Source: Polytrichum commune (lineage: Eukaryota; Streptophyta; Polytrichopsida; Polytrichales; Polytrichaceae). From it: 64,000 nucleotides of DNA. The stretch lies in assembly GCA_950295325.1 (NCBI GenBank), contig OX485804.1, positions 10,724,001 through 10,788,000 on the forward strand, read 5' to 3'. The position numbers were made by a program, and so were the translations under genes. Positions 1 to 11,902 of the stretch are shown here, in pieces (positions within the stretch are counted from its first letter, which is position 1; each line of letters starts with the position of its first letter). The notes below the pieces were generated by a model, which was not told the DNA's origin, made no database searches, and saw only the letters and a list, made by a program, of their open reading frames with translations.

Positions 1-231
1 GAGGGAGGATTTTCACATACTAGCGTACCTCTCGTCCATTTGACATGAAGCTTCACCTCCTATAAGTTTGTGGCCGATAAATCTCAAATAAGTCAGAGTA
101 GGCCAATTTGAGGTCTTTGAGCTAATTTTGATGCTAAACAATGAAAAAGACACAACATCTAGGTTGCATATTACTTTGAGATGTTTATGTTGGGTGAATG
201 AGAGGTACACTCATATGTGACAACTCTCTCT
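1..231. repeat. MITE-like inverted-repeat element, copy 1 (left edge cut by window)
   Basis: The first ~40 bases (GAGGGAGGATTTTCACATAC...) reappear as an imperfect reverse complement at ~191-231, ending in a CT microsatellite. The interior (CTCCTATAAGTTTGTGGCCG) matches the interior of the neighbouring element at 291-529, so both belong to one family. No transposase is encoded. A target-site duplication cannot be judged because the left edge is at the window boundary. Confidence 0.6.
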
Positions 232-290
232 CTCTCTCTCTCTCTAGGAGGTGTTGTGAAAGTCCACTTTACCCTTGCCAATATCGACAA

Positions 291-529
291 AGAGAGGGAG
301 TTATCGTATACAAGCGTACCTCTCATCCATCCAACTTGACCCCCTATAGGTTTGTTGCCGATTCATCTCAAATAACCTTGAGCAGACAAATTCAGGGTCT
401 TTGAAGCTAATCATAGTGTCGAATCAACTCTAAAAAAGTAACATCCGGATTACATACTACTGGAGGGCTTTCATATTGGACGGATGGATGATTGAATAAG
501 GTACGCTTGTATATGAGAACTCCCTCTCT
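291..529. repeat. MITE-like element, copy 2, ~30 bp terminal inverted repeats
   Basis: The left end AGAGAGGGAGTTATCGTATA (continuing CAAGCGTACC) pairs with the right end, whose reverse complement is AGAGAGGGAGTTCTCATATA continuing the same way: two mismatches in 30 bases. The length is 239 bp, there is no ORF of note, and the interior is shared with copy 1. A diverged end of the same family appears near 7040-7100, and a shared interior near 47200-47260. No clear target-site duplication was found. Confidence 0.7.
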
Positions 530-560
530 CCAATCTCGATTGTCCGTGGAATTGGGAAAG

Positions 561-591
<31 letters not shown>

Positions 592-594
592 CAA
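561..594. repeat. (AAAAC)n microsatellite
   Basis: A direct run of AAAAC units, purely simple sequence. Similar short arrays occur at 869-893 (GCCAA units) and 6917-6942 (GGAAA units). Confidence 0.9.
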
Positions 595-699
595 GGGAAT
601 TTGGCTTTGCCCTAAAATGACATAGTGTAAAGGTAATAATTTTAAATTGAAAAAATTTCACTGCGCTTCACCCAACGTTATTCATTAGATTGGAACGTG

Positions 700-1281
700 C
701 ATTACATGGACCCTATGACCACTCAAAGACAGTCTCTCCACCATACCTCGATCCCATAGCCAACAAAAGTAAGGCAAATGAGACCGGAAGGGAGGTCCTT
801 GAGTTAGCAGCGGAATGAATGAAGAAGGAAGGGCGAGTGAAGGAGGCGAGAGGAAGGGAAGGGGAAAGCCAAGCCAAGCCAAGCCAAGCCAAGCAAGGGA
901 AAGCAAAGCAAATGATGAACAGGGAGCAGGGCACACGCGTGCGGTGGGAAAGCCGGGCCACGCTTGAATCACGGGCCGTCAGTCGCGGGCGGGCGGGCGA
1001 GAGGGGAGGGGCCGGGCCGGGCGTGGGCGGGCCGGCGTCCTGAGCGCATATGAGAGCCTGCGCCCTGCCGTCTTCGGTCCCCCTTTGATTCTCTCTCCCT
1101 CTCTCTCTCTCTGTCTGTCTGTCCCTTTGCTCTGCTCTGCTCTTCTCCCCTCTCTTCCTCCTCGTCTGACGCAAGGTAGCCATAGCCATCCCTTCCCTCC
1201 CACTTCTCCCTCTCTCCCTCTCTTCGCCACTCGTACCTTAGTCGGTGCCATTGTCGCCCCGCGCTTGTAAAAAACCTCCAG
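700..1281 (+). promoter_or_regulatory. Probable promoter and 5' leader of the FLZ gene
   Basis: This stretch is markedly GC-rich (~960-1060) and then CT-rich (~1085-1240), unlike the AT-rich surroundings. Pyrimidine tracts just upstream of transcription or translation starts are common in plant genes. The CT tract ends at CCTCCAG|GTAGGT (1281/1282), a good donor, suggesting that a non-coding first exon ends here. Long ORFs on both strands here are composition artefacts of the GC- and purine/pyrimidine-biased sequence. No TATA box was assigned. The transcription start is inferred, not seen. Confidence 0.4.
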
Positions 1282-1759
1282 GTAGGTGTATATTGCTTAT
1301 CTCTACAAAACACGCTTCTCAATCTCACACCTCGTCTCTGCTTCTCTTCTTCTTGCACCCTGTCTCGTAGGTTTTTCGCAGTTCGCGCTCACCCGAGTGG
1401 AATATGAACTAAGAAGAGAGAAGGACAGTGTGAGTGTGTATGACGGACGAGGAGAACTTCTTAGAGCTCGAGTATTGTTATGTGTTTGCGGAGCGCAAGC
1501 GGGGGATCGGGGGTTTGAGTTAGTGACGAAAGTTATCTGATATGCAAGGAAGCGAGTGGTGAGCTCGAGAGCGACGAGAGGCGCGAGGTTTGAAGAATTT
1601 TTGCGTGAAGTTGAGGAGCCGGTGTTGGAGTGGAGTGGAGTGGAGTGGAGTGTCGATCGGGTGATATTGTTATTATTATTATTATTATTATTGTGTGTGT
1701 GTGTGTGTTGGAAGCGACTAGAGGGAGGAAACAGAAACAGAGGTAACAGAGAGTAGCAG
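1282..1759 (+). other. Putative 5'UTR intron of the FLZ gene
   Basis: The donor GTAGGT follows CCTCCAG at 1281. The best acceptor before the ATG is GAGTAGCAG ending at 1759. The segment holds several short upstream ATGs (for example the two-codon ATGAACTAA at 1404) and simple repeats: GGAGT units at ~1627-1651, TTA units at ~1669-1692 and GT units at ~1692-1708. Removing it as an intron would take those uATGs out of the leader. The model is inferred from splice consensus only. Confidence 0.4.
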
Positions 1760-1772
1760 GACGGGGTCGAAT

Positions 1773-3239
1773 ATGACTGGGAAGAGGACACGGGCATTGA
1801 CACGCACAGCGAGCGTGTCACAGCTAAGCTCGGGAGCGTTCTCGCAGGAGTTTTCTCCATTGCTGGAGAATCCAAAGGAGAAGCTCAAGCCAACCACCAT
1901 TGGTAACAGGGAACAAGCTTTCTGTGCACCCCGCGTGGTGATCGGCTTCGAACCCAAACCTGCTACCTGTGACCGTGCGTTATGCACGAAATCGGCTCCT
2001 TCGTCACCGTGCTATTACCAGGAGAAGGCAGCCTCGCCTCGCAGCGGGCTCAACAGCTTGTTGTCACGGCAGCAGCGGGGAATGGGGGCTGGGAGTGTGA
2101 ACGGGAGCAAGAAGGCAAGCGAAGGCGTGGGGCTTGGTATTGTATTGCATGGAACTGGAACTACTGCCACTACAGCACCGACGCCACATCCTGATGATGT
2201 TGTGTCTGCGGTTGAGGATGTCAAAATCAATATATTGGAAAGAGAGAATTATCATCACCATCATCATCTTCAGCAGGGCGGTGACCACACTATTGTTCCT
2301 GTTCGTGAGGACATCATTACCACTAGCCCCCAAAGATCGAGGTTTACCGTCAGTCAGCAAACTCCTCCGCCTCGCAGACATAGCCATCCGATCCCTATCT
2401 TGGCTGCAGGCTCCAGCTATGTGCAACCCAGTGGTGATGACGTTGTTGAAGTTTTACAACCAGTGCAAGGATCGCAGCTTCCTCAACAGCCAGTTGTAGT
2501 ACGTCCTCCGATTGGTTGGATGGAGAGGGAGGATCTCATGGTAGACAGGCATGACACATTCTTACTTGCACCTTCACCAGTGAGGAGCGGCCACATGGGT
2601 GGAGGAGAAAATCATCGTAACAACAGCGCTGCTTTGCAAACTGCACTTACTGCGGCCGTGCACTTCCTCGATGAATGCTCTTTCTGTAAGCGTCACCTTG
2701 CGGAAGGAAAGGACATCTTCATGTACAGGTATCGGCTCCCATCCCATCCTCATGCTTTCTTAAGATGATACGATGAAGGGACCAAAGAGTCTCTTAAGAT
2801 CCGTTTTAAAGACATCATGCTGTGGTGGTGGCACGTAGGAAATGGATCCGTACATGAGTATAGCCTTGTTGCATCGATTTTGTTGCCTTCATGTTCTGTT
2901 TTGCATAATTTCTTTCAGCAAGTGGTTGTTAGGTGAATTTGGTTTTTGCGTCTGAAGGTTTCAGTTGCGGAAATTGCTGCTGTGGATGGATGGGAACTTG
3001 GGTTTACGAAGTGTATGGAATTTGAAAAGAGTTCGGTATGTTTGACTGATGGGATGTACTGGTACTTGGTTTGGCTGTTCAGGGGAGATAAAGCTTTCTG
3101 CAGCCCGGAGTGCAGGTCTAAGCAAATCACGCTGGATGAGCGTAGCAGGAACTGTTCTTCTGCGGCGCTAAAGACGGGGGGAGGTGCACCATCTCGCCGT
3201 TCTCGGGTCTCTGCAGCATCATCTGCCGCAGCTGCATAA
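1773..3239 (+). CDS. FCS-like zinc finger (FLZ, DUF581) protein
   Basis: Two coding exons: 1773-2728 and 3083-3239 (donor ACAG|GTATCG, acceptor TTCAG|GGGA, phase 2), giving 370 residues. Near the C-terminus lies the FLZ signature: FLDECSFCKRHLAEGKDIFM, then after the intron GDKAFCSPECRSKQITLDE. This is the Cys-x2-Cys...Cys-x3-Cys zinc finger with the FCS triplet. The N-terminus (MTGKRTRALTRTASVSQLSS) resembles the basic, Ser-rich start of many FLZ proteins. The middle is low-complexity, including a His-rich patch near the YHHHHHLQQ sequence. FLZ proteins are plant-specific adaptors that bind the SnRK1 kinase. The intron inside the finger is typical of the family as I know it. The ATG is the first in this frame after the probable 5'UTR intron. 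Which FLZ subgroup it belongs to cannot be told. Confidence 0.9.
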
Positions 3240-4589
3240 GAAGACCCTCAATTTTGCTGCATGTCCGCCATTTGGAAAACACATCAAAAGCCATCACGGA
3301 TGTACTAGAGGATACTTTTTTCTTAAAGTATGTACAGTGGAAATCATCATCATCATCAAGAGGCTTCATCTGCCGGGGTTTGTAATGTACGCATCATCTT
3401 TTTAGGAGGAGGTGAAGGAGGAGCAAGACGGCGACGACGACGACTATATAATGTAGAGGCGGAGACCAATTTTTTGTGCTAATGGAGGAGTCGAAAAAAT
3501 TAAAAAAGTGTACAATGACACTGTAGATAGGGAGGGGGTTAGATGATTTCTTCTCATCAGCTGCCAAGGGCTTGTGAAAGAGGAAAAAGCAGTTTTGTAC
3601 AGTCACCATTTGCTCCTGCATCCATGACATGCCATCTCCAGCAGCAGCTGCGGAGAGGCGTCAGGAAGGTTTCTCGAGGGCTGGCTTCTTGAAGACTGTT
3701 TATTGGGAATCAGTCATGCAGTTTGTCTTCGAGGAAACAATAAGGGCGTACGTACATGTCCTTTGAGGGTTGTAGCAGGCACCGATAGTTTAAAATGGAT
3801 GAGGGAGAGCTGATTGTAGCTAGCGATGATACACATGATGGCTTTTGTTGTCAACATGCATTGAAAATGCAAGTAATTTGATCATTTTACTTGTCTGTCA
3901 GCGTCAGTCGAGATCTCCTTTGTAGCTCGGTTCATACGCAAGCTCCTGTTTTTCAAGGAGATCTCCAACACCTGACATGGAGAGCGAGAGAGAGAGGGAG
4001 AGGGAGAGAGAGAGAGCTTGTAGGATTTTAGCGACTCACATGCAAGTCTTTGTAGGAAGACCCGTGATATTCATGGAAACAGGGTGATCTGTTTTCGGGG
4101 TTGTGATACGTCACCCCACTATCTGTGTGAATAACGTAACTCTTCTTATGAGAGTATTTCCATGCCTCAGAAGTATCTATTGCATGCGAATTGATTGTTT
4201 CCGAAGTAAGAAGAAACATTGAAACCGATCTACTCCCTTGCACTTCCTTCTCTTTGATGCTCTCTACGTCTATTGTACCTCCATCACTATTTTGCAGTCA
4301 TATGAAACTGAAAACACATGGATGATTGGAATCATTAGTGTGTCACAATGTATTCATGTACTACTCTGCAGGACACACAAACTTCTAATGAAAGCTGTGG
4401 GCTATTCCTGAATTGCGAATCAGAGGGCTTGACGTCCTCAAGGAGGCAATGAGATGAGTTTAGGGGTCCTTGATGCGAAAGCTGTGACCAATGGTAAGGA
4501 AAGATGCTCTGCAGCTACTTTGTTTATAGTTTTGTTGACTTTGCAGGGTTTCTATCTATGACAACTCTTGGGCGACCCACAAAAGGCCA
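3240..4589. other. FLZ 3' region, no gene seen
   Basis: The early part is probably the 3'UTR of the FLZ gene. It contains a GA-rich run (3976-4015) and short random ORFs only. No polyadenylation signal was assigned with confidence. Confidence 0.5.
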
Positions 4590-6690
4590 GAATCTGTAAC
4601 TCCAGTTTTAGCTCAGGATCTTCACTTTGGAAAGTTTACAAGCATAATAACATACACCTGGGCTGGAACAATCACGGAGTGTTGGGTTGTGATGTCTTTG
4701 TTGAATTCATTGATGATTTGATTGATTTGAAAGTAAATAGAGAGTTAGAAATAGGTGTAAGATGATGCAGAAGGTGATCCTTGTAAATACTTTCTGGGTA
4801 ATCTTTGATATTAGAGGTAAAAAACTTCAGGATTAGCCCTGGCTCCGGCATCTTGCACTTTATAAATGTTATGGCTGTAATTGTAATAAACTGGGATGGA
4901 ACAAATATGGAGGGGTTGTAGGGGTGTGATGATGTTTATTTGTTGTGAATTCATCTATGACTTGATTGATTCGAAAGTAAAGCGTGCACTGCATGGAGAG
5001 TGATGGAAAGCCTACGATGATGAATAAGAAGATCCTTGTAAATATTTGCTGGTTGTCTGCCAGAAGAGGTCAGAATCTGTAACTCGCAGGTTTAGCCCAG
5101 CATCTTCACTTCATGAGTGTTACGTCTGTAATAGTAATAAACTAGGATTGAACAATCACGGAAGAGGTGTTGGGTTGTGATGGCGAAAGTAATGTATGTG
5201 CTGCATTGAGAGATGGACTCAGGCGTTTTTTTTAATTCATCTTGGCGTTGGCCGGGTTGGCCTTCTGTCTCAACAAAAAAGGAAAAAAAGGAAAAGAAAA
5301 AAGAGGGATGGAATCAGGCGCACGATGACATATAAGATGATTGATCCTTGTACATAAATTGGAACTCCCAGTTTTTTAGCCCCTTCAAGCATATGAGCCC
5401 TGCAAATTTACTGCTGCGGTAAAAGTGTATATTCTTCTAGTGATGCATGACAATTGCTGCGGACTCCTATATATGCTGGCAGTGGGCCCAACTCCTTCCA
5501 GTACTTTGGAAAAGTTATGACTGTTCTAAAAAATAAAATGGGATGGAATAATTACAGAGGGTGTTGGGTGGTGACGATGTTTGTTGTGGATTTATCTATG
5601 GTTTGATTGATTTGAAAGTAAAGATTGTGCCGCATTGAGACTTGAGAGTGATGGAGTTAGGCGTACGACGTCTGTCTGTCGTACAAGATGGGATCCTTGT
5701 AATAATTTGGAACTCCCAGTTTTAGCCCAGCATCGTCACTTTGGAAAAGTTACGACTGCAACGAAAAGGAAAAGAAAAAGGGATGGAACAATCACGGAGG
5801 GTGTCGGGTTGTGATGGCGACGGTTGTTGCACATTCATCTCCTTGATCGATGTGAAAGTAAGAGTGCGCCCCTCATCTAGAGTGATGGAATTAGGCTTAC
5901 GACGACATGTAAGACGACTACTCCTTGTAAATAATCGGAAACTCGCATTTCTAGCCAGCACCTTCACTTTGGAAATGCCGTGACTGTACTATTAAAAAGA
6001 GAGGGGATGGAACAATCACGGAGTGTGTGCGGTTGGGATGACTGTTGTAAATTCATCTATCTACGATTTTACGGATTCGAAAGCAAAGAGTGATGGAATT
6101 TCACATACGATGTCTCTCTGTCTGTTGGTCGTACGAGATGGATTCTTGTGAATAATTCGGAACGCGCAGTTTTATCCCAGCTTCTCCACTTTCGAGATGC
6201 TCCGACCGGAACAATAAAAACCCTGGGAGGATGATGTGCAACAATCAATCACAGAGCCGGGTTCGCTGTCGGGGGTTCGTGTGATGATGTTTGTAGTGAA
6301 ACCATCTCCGATTCGATCGATTTGAGGGTAAAAGAGTGCTATAAAACAGCCGCAGTTAAACAATAATTAAGAATCCATTTCTTGGAAACAAAAAAGAGAG
6401 GCACACGGCCACCTAACTACTACTGTAGTTTTTCCTCGTCTCAAACACACAGAAGATTTCACGGTTGGGAATCGAACTGCCTATCACTCCAGTCTTCGTT
6501 CAGTTCGGTTTCGGGTACCTCTCCATTCTCCTCCGATCCGACACTAGTTTAGGGTCACCTCCGACCTGCGAAACTTGCTGCATCAAGGGTGACAGAATTA
6601 GGCCCCAGCGTACGAGAGTCGAGTCTGTTGCGGGCCTGTCGTATAAGGTGGTCGGATCCTTGTAAATATTTTGGTGGTTGTCTGGACTCT
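4590..6690. repeat. Degenerate ~230-250 bp tandem repeat array
   Basis: The same phrases recur in order: GGGATGGAACAATCACGGAG, then TTGATTGATTTGAAAGTAAA, then GATCCTTGTAAATA, then CCCAGCATCTTCACTTTGG. The landmark TCCTTGTAAATA falls near 4776, 5031, 5344, 5691, 5922, 6140 and 6657. Spacing is ~218-255 bp where units are clean; wider gaps hold insertions or an extra unit. That makes about eight to nine diverged copies. No coding potential is shared between units. Confidence 0.8.
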
Positions 6691-7199
6691 GGTGGTGGAG
6701 TATAAGTGCCATGTGTAGCACAATGATTGAGGTGTGTATATTTAAAGATGCCTTACAAGGCTGCAAACTGGACAAACAGAGGGCCCATCATTGTTGGTGG
6801 CCTTGATCTGCAATATTGTGGTTCTCCCATCGCCCTGACATTCTTCGCAGTGTAAGAAACAGACTGGTACATAGACCTTCTCTGCAATCAGTGGTCCCTC
6901 TCGCTCAGGTGGGGAAAGGAAAGGAAAGGAAAGGAAAGGAAATTAATTACCCACGATTTTTAACCCTCAATGCACGCCGCTGCCTGGGAATGTTGAGGTA
7001 TTTGCCCGCTCTTTGATTCACTTCAGTGGGCCGGGGTAAACTGCGAGAGGGGGTATTATTGCATACGAGAGCGTACCACCTCCCCTCATTCATCCAACAA
7101 CAAAAACGTCGTGAAGTAGTACTACGTCATGCACAGGCTACTTTTATAGAGTTGGGTTTTCACATTGAAATCAGTGTGAAACGACCCCGAATCAGCCTA

Positions 7200-8000
7200 C
7201 ACCGTTCATGGTGGTTAGCGTCACGTACATTATTTGCGAGGGGTCTAAACTAGATGCTCAGAGGTCTCAAAGTGTCACGTTGGCTGGTTGTTGATGTGAT
7301 ACTATTCGTCGACGTAAGTAACTCTCTAAAGTGAAAAATTACTTAGATTATGACATTTACTGTAGCACTTTGGGGTACTTAAGATGGTAGTTTTGTGGTT
7401 TAGTGTGCAAGGGGGAAGATATATAGTATTGAGCATACTAATGGTAAGTGTATGTGTTTTATAATTCAATGTGCAAGAGGAAGATCATTTGTGAACACTT
7501 TAGTATGAGACCATTGTGTAACATGGGGATACACCTCATTGCACTATTGAACAAACTCATGCCAAGGTATTAGTACGCACACTTGAACGCCAAGTGTAAT
7601 GAGGTGACACTAGAGGTGTAGTTGTTGATCATTAGCGTAACCTAGCATATGTCTCAAATTAGGGTAAGTGACATTTACGCACGTGACACTAGATACCATG
7701 AACGGTGTAGAGAGATGTAATTGAGATAAAGTTAACCATAACCAGTTGCTCATCCAAGTGCAAGGCACTTCCCACAACTTGCGCGTTCTATCCACGTAGA
7801 CGACACTTCATCCATAATGTTTTTGTTCGCGTCCACGAGCAAACGGGCCATGTCCCATAGTGGGCTAAATTCGACGGATGTCTTGATACTATCGCAAATC
7901 GTCATTCACTCTCCTCTCATCATTCATGTAGTCCCTAACCGGCTGCATAAGGGCTATCATAACGCGACATAACTTTTCATCCACGAAGGGGAGATACCAT
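7200..8000 (-). repeat. Dispersed repeat, inverted copy of the 62-63.7 kb family
   Basis: Read on the minus strand this segment matches 62390-62790 and 63120-63580. Shared phrases in order include a trio of short blocks: ATCAACAACT near CACCTCGTGACACTT, then AAATGTCATAATGTAGAT, then GACACTTTGAGGCATCTAGT. It has no coding capacity. An 80-base stretch just before it (7040-7100) resembles the MITE end seen at 291. Copies are too diverged to fix element ends by eye. Confidence 0.6.
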
Positions 8001-9387
8001 CCATAAATCTCAAATTTTGTCCATGAGTTGTTCGGTTGTGATTGACAGCGAAGCTCGAATGGGTGAATGACTCGTTACACCAACAACTTGTCATCCACCC
8101 TCCTCTCCCCGATTATCTAGTCCATAAACCCATAGAGGACATGTTTTTTATTGGCTCTATATGTAGGACAGAGACTATGCATCAACTTCTTCGTTTCAAG
8201 AGTAAATTTCCTAACCACTTTGTGTTCACACTTGGACGTTACTTGTTCTTGTTATTTTTGGTCCACTTTATGTAATGTGGATGTTAACTATAGTTTATAT
8301 ATATATATACAAGTGCTCCCTAAAGTGCATTGAAAGAAATCTAGTTAACTATAGTTATTTCAGCAGTTCTTGATTATTCATTTAAAAAATTTCGGGTGAT
8401 AAATGAGTAGCTTCAATCCTTGACCCGTATTTGAGAAGAAGGTGCACAAAATCCAAGAAAGGTTTGGTATAGTGAATAGCCATGGATTGGCATGAGCAAA
8501 GTAATTAGCTACAATTATAGACTTTCATAGCAAAGGACAGAGCCTCACGGTTCTACTGTTTTCTTGTTATTAATATAGATGGATGAAAGGTGTGCTCACA
8601 TGCAACACTAGACTCACTATTGCTTTGCAATGGGACGAAGTCCTTTCTCCTCTACACTAGACGATCACCCGTTTCGCCGTATGGAAATGTCTAATTAGTG
8701 TGGGCCACATCAATACGGCAATGCCGACTCAAATTTCTAAGCCGGTGGGGTCACTAAGGATGTGCACCTTCCACATTATAGTTTGGGACTAGATATTTTG
8801 TGTGACAATCTCGTGTCAATGCCACCTGAACGACGGAACGCCACTCTTCTCATTCTCTGGGCCACTAGTTTCCCACTTGTACTTCTATTAAAGAGAATGG
8901 GGTGTGTTATTTATTTATTAAGCTTTCGGTTACACGGAGAGGCGGTCAAAGCATGATAAACTGCAATGTATCCAAATTCCAGGCTCCTTCTCGTCTCAAC
9001 CTTTGGACACTTTTTGAGGCTCACAACGGCCCTCACTTCGTGTTGTTTGGGGACCTGTGCCTGCAAGCAAGCGGCCTTGCTATATATCACCGCCCAACCT
9101 CAAGATAATAATAGCTTGGGTGGTGATAGGCATACTACCTTGCTAGGATGCTCATACGCATACCGTACTACACTCATAATGTACATGTTGTATTGAGATC
9201 CGCATATTTTCTAGTGGAGTTGTTTCTACATTGATTTATCTTATTAGTGTGGGTTAATGTTTGGAGTTAAACGTTGATGTAGCTGTTTTTTTTTTAAAAA
9301 AAAACTTTTATATCAAAGATATTACTTTATGCCGGGGCAACATAAATAGCTACACTTAACATTTGATTAAGTACGACCGACAATATT
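8001..9387. other. No gene seen
   Basis: AT-rich sequence with only short unrelated ORFs and a (TA)n run near 8297-8310. A small inverted repeat around TCACCGCCCAAC (9087) and GTTGGGTGGTGA-like sequence (9117-9128) may be a tiny mobile-element remnant. Confidence 0.5.
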
Positions 9388-9735
9388 CACTACACTAAAT
9401 AGGTAGATTAGTGTTAGATGAAGATTAGTGTTAGATGCAATAGTTACCTAAAACATTAATTTTCAACTGATATTACAATTAGTGTTTGAATAGGGTTTGA
9501 ACAAATTATACCTTTTACGAGGTTCTCATATTCTTCTTCCTTCAATTCTTCATTCCAAGATTTATAAAATATCATCTAACACTAAATGCGCTCATGTAAA
9601 TATTTAAAGTTACTACTTGGTACAAATAGTGTTAGAGTTGACATTTAGTGTTCTAACACTATAGAGACAATTTACATTTAGCGTTTTCGTCGACTATTAG
9701 TGTTTCCAACACTAATCTACCTATTTAGTGTAGTG
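9388..9735. repeat. CACTA-like MITE with ~30 bp terminal inverted repeats
   Basis: It begins CACTACACTAAATAGGTAGA (continuing TTAGTGTT) and ends with the exact reverse complement. The 348 bp interior carries many copies of ATTAGTGTT or its complement in both orientations near both ends. A CACTA start plus repeated subterminal motifs is the hallmark of En/Spm (CACTA) non-autonomous elements. The flanking 3-base sequences (ATT / AGC) do not match, so no target-site duplication is visible. Confidence 0.75.
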
Positions 9736-9882
9736 AGCCACATCAATATTCTTGCAATCACTAGGTGACAACTAGAGAAGGTGTCATAAAACGTTTGCTA
9801 CTTCATGAGAAGTCATTAAAAACCACTTTAATTAACACGTGGCATGAATTTCAATGCCACACTAGATCGAATGCTTAGTGTA

Positions 9883-10344
9883 TCAAGGAATAGGAGATAA
9901 CTTGGATAAAGAATGGCACTCTCCATGAAAAGTTGTAACAATGTGTAACTCCAAATGGTAATTCACACTAATGGAACAATTTGGTGGAGATTCAAGTGAT
10001 GTTGGGGGGGGGGGGGGTACTGGTTCTTGTTTATTGTTGAGTTTTCTATTATCAAGAACTAGGCATGTGAGATATTTGATGGCTATTTGGTGGATGGTTT
10101 TCATTGTTTTTTTAATAGGTGATGTGGGGATATGTAGGTTCTCAAGGAGTTCTATGCTTCTTGTGTGAATGACTCCCCTTACCCTTGCGGTGATAACTAT
10201 GAGAGGTCTAATATTCCAGCCATGTGTTCTTATTGTGTCTATTAATGGGTTGTATTTGTCTTCTTTTATTTGTATGACAGATTTGTACATATTTCTAGCC
10301 ATGGTTCTAGAGCAAGACTCTTTGTGGTGGCCACAAAGGTGCAT
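9883..10344 (-). pseudogene. Probable non-LTR retroelement C-terminal remnant
   Basis: This 153-codon ORF contains KYNPLIDTIRTHGWNI, then PLIVITARVRGVIH, then a helix-like stretch with LLENLHIPTSPIKKTMK. The pattern KY-x2-L-x4-GW, hydrophobic strand, R-x-G, then L-x-x-(L/M)-x-I resembles the tail downstream of the reverse transcriptase in many non-LTR retrotransposons. No RT core is found upstream on this strand. A proline run near the C-terminus is encoded by a G12-13 homopolymer at ~10005-10017. The family assignment is from memory of the pattern and is tentative. Confidence 0.35.
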
Positions 10345-11501
10345 TTTGTGAGCATTTATAGCTCAACAAATATTTGAGGTGATTTGACACTGGGGATTCA
10401 CCCATTTCTTTCAGTTAGTTGTGGATTGCCATTCAAGATTATTATGCAGTGCTATGTATTTTTAAACAGAGGATGCAATTTTTGACAAATACAATACAAA
10501 AAGATAGATAGCATGCACTTTTATAAGATGTACCAAAACTTTGACGAGGAGTTACATTCTTTATGAGATGTTAGAACACTTTGTGATTCCAAATGGTTGT
10601 CCGCAACAATGGAAATAGCGGTGTAAGGTAGATGAGGCTGATTTGATGAACTTCCTTAATCAGACACCTATTTTTGGCTCTTAATCAATGGTACAGTTGT
10701 TTAATTCGGTGGGTGGGTAATACATGGTGATTTGGCTGTTGTATTGATGATATTTGGGTTAGTAACCTTTGTAAAAAGTCAAACTACATGCACCATCCTC
10801 CATAATGAAGAGTGCTATACATCGAGTTGACACACTTGAGTTTTGTGCCCAAGGTGGGCAAATTAGGAGGCAATGTGTGGTTGTGAGGTGCCAACCAACT
10901 TGTATTGTGCGTATTCTATAATGAAAAAACAGTTCGGCAACATTTTATCTTATATGTGACCGCTTTAGAGACATGACACAACCATTATTGACATGCAACT
11001 TGGTTTTCATTGGCATATGACCCATGTAGAATCTTTTATTTTTTGTTGTTCACTTAAACAACATTGATGTTAAAAGAGTTCCTTACTATAACACCATATT
11101 GGAAAATAGAGAATCTTTGATTCCAAAGCCTAGATCAACAACTTCCTCAACTCCAATTTCAACAATTTCAAATTCTTTGTTCTTGATTTGCATTTGCTAA
11201 CATACTCAAACTTTTAATGCTCAAATCCATCGGCTAGATGGTTCTATAGAGTTGGAGGTGTCCATGTTAGCCTCGTCTACCTTAGCATAAAACCTCTTTA
11301 GAGGCCATGACCGCTGCTACAACAATAGCCTTTTTTTCAATAAATATGTGAAAACTTTAAATTCCTAGCCTTTACAAATGGTAGGAGTTGAACTTGCCAC
11401 CTACATGATTTGAAAAAGTGTATTCGTTAATATGCATGGAAGTTTGTAATGCCACTCCCTTGACCTTTGGAAAGCATATCCTATTTCTCTACAACTACAC
11501 C
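10345..11501. other. No gene seen
   Basis: AT-rich sequence without supported ORFs, repeats or RNA genes that could be recognised by eye. Confidence 0.5.
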
Positions 11502-11902
11502 GATTATCCCAATTAGTGCATGTGGTGTAAATTCCCCCAAAATGCACTATTTTTCCAAGTCTCAAAATTAGTGAGGGCTGAACCCTTTACTAAATTGTAC
11601 TAAATTCATAAAGACATGCCCATTTATAATATATTTCAAGAAAATTAATTTGTTCTCTAAGGTGTTTGTGGAGTGATAAAAAAAAAATCATATGCAAAAG
11701 TGAATTGTTCCAAGATGAATAGTGTTTCTACTTTTAATGAGTGCTATGAATGGTGTTGATATTAATAATATTTTTAGTAAATAATGCTAGGATGAACAAT
11801 ATTTCATAGATCTTTTGGTGGCACTAATTTCATAGCATAAAGAAATTTCATATCACCTTTCCCACACTCACTATTAGCCCTCCCTCACTAATTAGGATAA
11901 TC
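11502..11902. repeat. ~400 bp MITE, family B copy 1
   Basis: Termini GATTATCCCAATTAGTG and CACTAATTAGGATAATC are inverted repeats with one mismatch over 17 bp. The interior shares GGTGGCACTAATTTCATAGC and the surrounding ~100 bp with the copy at 14614-15008, as well as the stretch after the left end (AGTGCATGTGGT...). It is non-coding. No clear target-site duplication is visible. Confidence 0.75.

Noticed and set aside
713-1875. Several long minus-strand ORFs opposite the FLZ leader
   Set aside because: Arg/Glu/Ser-rich translations of CT- and GC-rich sequence; overlapping, in several frames, no domains.
4590-6690. CRISPR-like array
   Set aside because: Units are ~230 bp, diverged and plant nuclear; no short identical repeats with unique spacers.
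10005-10017. G12-13 homopolymer
   Set aside because: Simple sequence; it only creates a proline run in a remnant ORF and may vary by sequencing error.
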